DNA from: Leyella stercorea
GTDB taxonomy: Bacteria > Bacteroidota > Bacteroidia > Bacteroidales > Bacteroidaceae
Assembly: GCF_021531655.1 (NCBI RefSeq)
Contig: NZ_JADYUF010000029.1
Span: 1 to 46,737 of the forward strand
DNA length: 46,737 nucleotides
Direction of reading: 5' to 3'
Shown: in pieces, positions 42,895 through 46,737 of the stretch
How positions within the stretch are numbered: the first letter of the stretch is position 1
Layout of the letters: every line of letters starts with the position of its first letter
The notes under the pieces: generated by a model
What the model was told of the DNA's origin: nothing
What the model saw: the letters and a program-made list of their open reading frames with translations, nothing else
Database searches by the model: none
Translations under genes and position numbers: made by a program

Positions 42895-44961
42895 TTATCC
42901 CACCTGTGAACCGGGCTTAACGTTGCCCAATACAGATGTCACGTTGAGTGTTCCGTCGAAGTTGACAGCCGAGAGAATCATGCCCTGGCTCTCGATGCCC
43001 ATCATCTTGCGTGGAGCGAAGTTGGCTACGAAGAGCACGTCCTTGCCGATGAGCTGTTCAGGCTCGTAGTAGGCAGCGATGCCGCTGAGTATGGTGCGGT
43101 CTTTGCCCGAGCCGTCGTCGATGGTGAACTGAAGGAGTTTCTTCGACTTCTTCACCTTCTGGCAGTCCTTGATGTGGCCTACGCGGATGTCCATCTTCTC
43201 GAAAGTCTCGAAGTCGACGTTCTCCTTGACGGGTGCAGCCACGTACGATGCAGCCTCGTTAGCCTTCTTGGTGTCCTCAAGTTTCTGGAGCTGTGCGTTG
43301 ATGGCGTCGTCCTCAATCTTCTCGAAGAGCAGGGCAGGAGTGCCGAGCTGGTGTCCGGGCTTGAGGAGTTCGGTGCTGCCGAGCTGATCCCATTCTGTAT
43401 TAGCCACGTTGAGCATCTCGCGGAGCTTTGCCGAACTGAACGGAAGGAACGGTTCGAATGCTATCTCAAGGTTGGCTACGAGTTGCAGTGAGATATAGAG
43501 TATAGTCTTGACGCGCTCCATATCGGTCTTGGCAACGTGCCAAGGCTCGCAATCGGTGATGTACTTGTTGCCGATACGTGCCAGGTTCATTGCCTCTTTC
43601 TGGGCGTCGCGGAACTTGAATGCGTCAAGCAGTGCCTCCACCTTCTGCTTCACGTCCTTGAATTCCTTGATGGCAGCGCGGTCAACGTCCTGCAGTTCGC
43701 CACATTCGGGCACGATGCCGTTGAAGTATTTCTTGGTGAGCTGCAGTGCACGGTTGACGAAGTTGCCGTAAACAGCCACCAGTTCGTTGTTGTTGCGGTC
43801 CTGGAAATCCTTCCATGTGAAGTTGTTGTCCTTGGTCTCCGGAGCGTTGGCTGTGAGCACATAGCGCAGCACGTCCTGCTTGCCGGGGAAGTCAACGAGG
43901 TATTCGTGGAGCCATACAGCCCAGTTGCGTGATGTAGAAATCTTGTCGTTCTCGAGGTTGAGGAACTCGTTTGCCGGTACGTTGTCGGGCAGGATGTAGT
44001 CGCCGTGAGCCTTGAGCATGGTTGGGAACACGATGCAGTGGAACACGATGTTGTCCTTGCCGATGAAGTGGATGAGTCGTGACGACGGGTCCTGCCACCA
44101 CTTCTGCCACGGTCCCCACTTCTCTGGCTGGGCGTCGCACAGCTCCTTGGTGTTTGAGATGTAGCCGATAGGTGCGTCAAACCATACGTAGAGCACCTTG
44201 CCCTCGGCTCCTTCTACGGGTACGGGAATACCCCAGTCGAGGTCGCGTGTCATAGCGCGTGGCTGCAGATCCATGTCGAGCCACGATTTGCACTGGCCGT
44301 AGACGTTGGGTCGCCACTCCTTGTGCTCGTCGAGAATCCACTGCTTCAGCCAGTTCTGATAGTTGTTAAGCGGCAGATACCAGTTCTTGGTGGCCTTCTT
44401 CACGAGTCCGTGTCCGGGGTTGTTCTTGTTGGTGGGGTTGATCAGTTCTTCTGGTGAGAGCGTAGCGCCGCACTTCTCGCACTGGTCGCCGTAAGCTCCC
44501 TCGGCACCGCAGCGCGGACATGTGCCCACGATGTTGCGGTCGGTGAGGAATTCGCCTGTCACCTCGTCGCAGAACTGTTCTTCGGTCTTCTCTACCAGTT
44601 CGTGCTTGTCGTAGAGTGTGCGGAAGAAGTCGCTGGCAAACTTGTTGTGAATCTTTGATGTGGTGCGGCTATATATGTCGAACGAGATACCGAAGTCTTC
44701 GAACGACTTCTTGATGAGGTTATGGTAGCGGTCTACCACTTCCTGCACGGTGATGCCCTCCTTGCGGGCGCGGATAGTTACGGGCACGCCGTGCTCGTCG
44801 CTACCTCCGATGAACATAACCTCCTGCTTCTTAAGGCGCAGATAGCGCACGTAGATGTCGGCAGGAACATACACGCCGGCCAGGTGGCCTATGTGTACGC
44901 CACCGTTGGCATACGGCAGAGCCGCGGTGACGGTGGTGCGTTTGAATTTCTTATCTTCCAT
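42895..44961 (-). CDS. metG: Methionyl-tRNA synthetase (mirror copy)
   Basis: Identical 688-residue protein to 1777-3843, with HIGH at 23-26, KISTS at about 340-344 and the C-terminal EMAPII-like domain. Confidence 0.97.
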   Translation of the reverse strand: MEDKKFKRTTVTAALPYANGGVHIGHLAGVYVPADIYVRYLRLKKQEVMFIGGSDEHGVPVTIRARKEGITVQEVVDRYHNLIKKSFEDFGISFDIYSRTTSKIHNKFASDFFRTLYDKHELVEKTEEQFCDEVTGEFLTDRNIVGTCPRCGAEGAYGDQCEKCGATLSPEELINPTNKNNPGHGLVKKATKNWYLPLNNYQNWLKQWILDEHKEWRPNVYGQCKSWLDMDLQPRAMTRDLDWGIPVPVEGAEGKVLYVWFDAPIGYISNTKELCDAQPEKWGPWQKWWQDPSSRLIHFIGKDNIVFHCIVFPTMLKAHGDYILPDNVPANEFLNLENDKISTSRNWAVWLHEYLVDFPGKQDVLRYVLTANAPETKDNNFTWKDFQDRNNNELVAVYGNFVNRALQLTKKYFNGIVPECGELQDVDRAAIKEFKDVKQKVEALLDAFKFRDAQKEAMNLARIGNKYITDCEPWHVAKTDMERVKTILYISLQLVANLEIAFEPFLPFSSAKLREMLNVANTEWDQLGSTELLKPGHQLGTPALLFEKIEDDAINAQLQKLEDTKKANEAASYVAAPVKENVDFETFEKMDIRVGHIKDCQKVKKSKKLLQFTIDDGSGKDRTILSGIAAYYEPEQLIGKDVLFVANFAPRKMMGIESQGMILSAVNFDGTLNVTSVLGNVKPGSQVG

Positions 44962-44990
44962 TATAATGTGTGATTTTTGTTTTCTGGGTG

Positions 44991-45021
44991 CAAAGTTAGT
45001 GCAAATCGAACACAATTCAAA
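44991..45021 (-). promoter_or_regulatory. Bacteroidota-type promoter of metG (mirror copy)
   Basis: Mirror of 1717-1747; TTTG, 19 bases, TAACTTTG. Confidence 0.75.
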
Positions 45022-45137
45022 ACAAGCAGCTCGTTTTTATTGTCAAATTGATATTTATTATATATAATAAGGTGTAGCCATAAGACTAACTATTTTCCCG
45101 TTTTTCTTATCTGCTTTCCGGATAAATGAGGGTGGCG

Positions 45138-45169
45138 GTTGCTCATTTCGGCTTTCTTTTGTAACTTCG
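45138..45169 (+). promoter_or_regulatory. Possible promoter of MATE gene (mirror copy)
   Basis: Mirror of 1569-1600; GTTG, 20 bases, TAACTTCG. Confidence 0.4.
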
Positions 45170-45187
45170 CAGCGTAATTAGGATCCT

Positions 45188-46660
45188 ATGAAACTTGACA
45201 GACAAAAAGACAGATTGCTCTCCATGATACGTCATGGCAAGCCGATGACGCTCGGCGAGCAGGCGCGTCTGGTGCTGAGTCTTGCCATGCCAGCCATTCT
45301 GGCGCAGCTCACTACCACCATGATGCAGTATATAGACGCGTCGATGGTGGGCAGTCTGGGTGCCGAGGCTTCGGCGGCTATAGGCTTGATAGAGACCACT
45401 ACGTGGCTTATGGGCAGCCTCTGTTCGGCTACGGCAGCCGGTTTTTACGTTCAGGTGAGCCACCAGTTGGGTGCCGACGATGCCGCCCGGGCGCGTTCCA
45501 CATTGCGCCAGGGCATCATGTCGGTGCTCGTGGTGAGTGCGCTCATCGGCTTGGTGGCGCTCGCCATCAGTCCGTTCCTGCCCTCGTGGTTGGGCGGCAA
45601 CGCCAGCATCAACGCCACGTCGTCAGCCTATTTTGCCATCATAGCCATGGCGATGCCCGCATTCCAGTTCTCAATGTTCAGCCAGGGCATGCTGCGCAGC
45701 TCCGGCAACATGCTCGTGCCGAGCATAATGAGCGTGGTGATGATGTCGCTCGACGTGGTTTTCAACTTCTTTCTCATCTTCCACACGCGCACCGTCGACG
45801 TGCTGGGCATGTCGCTCACGCTGCCCGGAGCGGGCATGGGAGTGGTGGGAGCGGCAATAGGCACGGCTTCAGCCGAACTCGTTGCGGCATCCATAACGAT
45901 GTACATACTCTGCTTCCGCAGCAAGGAGCTGTCGCTGAGGATTGACCGCGGCCGCTTCCTGCCTACATGGCAGGTGGTGAAGCGTGCCCTGCACATAGCC
46001 CTGCCAATGGGTATACAGCAGACCATAATGACCTCGGCATACATCGTCACAACCATCATCATCGCTCCGCTGGGCACCTTCGCCATTGCCGCCAACTCGT
46101 TTGGCATCATCGTCGAGAGTCTGTGCTACATGCCGGGCTACGGCGTGAGCGATGCCGCCACGACGCTTGTGGGACAGAGCATGGGTGCCGGACGCTACGA
46201 ACTGATGAAGCGCTTTGCGTGGCTCAGCGTCGGACTGGGCATGGGCATTATGACATTGATGGGCGTAGTGATGTACGTCGGAGCGCCGTTTGCCATGGCT
46301 ATGATGACGCCTTCGCCCGAAGTGCGTCTGCTCGGAGTGGAAGTGCTGCGCATCGAGGCGTTCGCCGAACCCATGTTCGGTGCAGCCATCATCTGCTACG
46401 GAGTGTTCGTAGGTGCTGCCAAGACCATAGCTCCGAGCGTGATGAACCTCATATCGATGTGGGGTGTGCGCATCACGCTTGCCGCCATGCTCGCACCGTC
46501 GATGGGACTGCGTGGCGTATGGCTCGCCATGTGCCTCGAACTGACGTTCCGTGGAGTGATATTCCTTGTGAAGCTGGCGAGATTCAATCCCACCCCCAAA
46601 CCCGTCTCACGTAGCGAGGGGATGAATAGTACAACAGATGAAATAAGAAACAAATATTAA
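45188..46660 (+). CDS. MATE family multidrug efflux transporter (mirror copy)
   Basis: Identical 490-residue twelve-helix protein to 78-1550, divergent from the metG copy. Confidence 0.93.
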   Translation: MKLDRQKDRLLSMIRHGKPMTLGEQARLVLSLAMPAILAQLTTTMMQYIDASMVGSLGAEASAAIGLIETTTWLMGSLCSATAAGFYVQVSHQLGADDAARARSTLRQGIMSVLVVSALIGLVALAISPFLPSWLGGNASINATSSAYFAIIAMAMPAFQFSMFSQGMLRSSGNMLVPSIMSVVMMSLDVVFNFFLIFHTRTVDVLGMSLTLPGAGMGVVGAAIGTASAELVAASITMYILCFRSKELSLRIDRGRFLPTWQVVKRALHIALPMGIQQTIMTSAYIVTTIIIAPLGTFAIAANSFGIIVESLCYMPGYGVSDAATTLVGQSMGAGRYELMKRFAWLSVGLGMGIMTLMGVVMYVGAPFAMAMMTPSPEVRLLGVEVLRIEAFAEPMFGAAIICYGVFVGAAKTIAPSVMNLISMWGVRITLAAMLAPSMGLRGVWLAMCLELTFRGVIFLVKLARFNPTPKPVSRSEGMNSTTDEIRNKY

Positions 46661-46705
46661 TAAGCAACAATTTTTTTACACCTCTATCCTTATCGCCAAT
46701 CAGTA

Positions 46706-46737
46706 CATATTACTCCCCTCCCTGCGGGGGAGGGGCG
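46706..46737. repeat. REP-like GC-rich repeat, cut by window end (mirror copy)
   Basis: Mirror of 1-32. Both window ends therefore stop at the same base of the same repeat. Confidence 0.85.

Larger units (their letters stand above)
23422..46737. repeat. Right arm of window-spanning inverted repeat
   Basis: Mirror image of 1-23316. It carries the same genes in reverse order and orientation and adds no unique information, except that its copy of the central lipoprotein gene lacks the 35 codons held in the spacer. Treat its genes as duplicates of one locus until read-level evidence shows otherwise. Confidence 0.98.

Noticed and set aside
1..46737. Genuine tandem-inverted gene duplication giving two copies of every gene
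   Set aside because: No sequence difference is seen between arms, and essential single-copy genes are included. A duplication old enough to be fixed would show some divergence, and a new one this symmetric would be unstable. Copies are listed for completeness only.
1..46737. Prophage or plasmid with inverted terminal repeats
   Set aside because: There are no phage structural, replication, partition or integrase genes; the content is chromosomal housekeeping and envelope genes.

Overview
The window is one giant inverted repeat. Bases 1-23316 and 23422-46737 read as exact reverse complements wherever I compared them, around a single-copy spacer of 105 bases (23317-23421). Position x in the left arm equals position 46738-x in the right arm. 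There is therefore only about 23.4 kb of unique sequence, presented twice. The most economical reading is a fold-back (strand-switch) chimera or an assembly hairpin, not a real duplication. The arms show no divergence, single-copy housekeeping genes (metG, acpP, fabF, rnc, argH, pyrE) appear twice, one gene is cut at the junction, and both window ends stop inside the same dispersed repeat. A 46.7-kb near-perfect palindrome would also be very unstable in a bacterium.

The organism is a member of Bacteroidota, most likely order Bacteroidales and plausibly Prevotella or a relative. The support is SusC/SusD proteins, promoters of the TTTG / TAnnTTTG type, the acpP-fabF-rnc cluster, DUF3108 and papain-like lipoproteins, and GC-rich REP-like intergenic repeats. 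This is inferred from gene content; no database search was made.

Unique layout, read left to right in the left arm: a MATE efflux transporter (-), divergent from metG (+); a heptamer-repeat intergenic region; acpP-fabF-rnc (+); a REP-like repeat and a strong terminator hairpin; an operator-like palindrome; a TonB-dependent receptor-like outer membrane protein (+); a convergent gap with a long hairpin; then, all on the minus strand, a small Cys-rich Rieske-like lipoprotein, argH, an inverted REP pair, an SRPBCC-like protein, pyrE, a HAD phosphatase, susD, susC, a 21-bp-periodic dyad array, a papain-like lipoprotein peptidase, a DUF3108 protein and an Ig-like (Big_5) lipoprotein whose 5' end is lost at the centre.

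Functionally the unique half mixes core metabolism (fatty-acid synthesis, methionyl-tRNA charging, pyrimidine and arginine synthesis, RNA processing) with envelope genes. The SusC/SusD pair should form one outer-membrane uptake complex. The three genes upstream of it (Ig-like lipoprotein, DUF3108, C1 peptidase) look like a separate short operon of exported proteins. I saw no tRNA, rRNA, CRISPR array, integrase, transposase or phage gene. The sequence features most worth following up apart from the palindrome itself are the four-dyad array upstream of susC and the palindrome plus half-site upstream of the TonB-type receptor.
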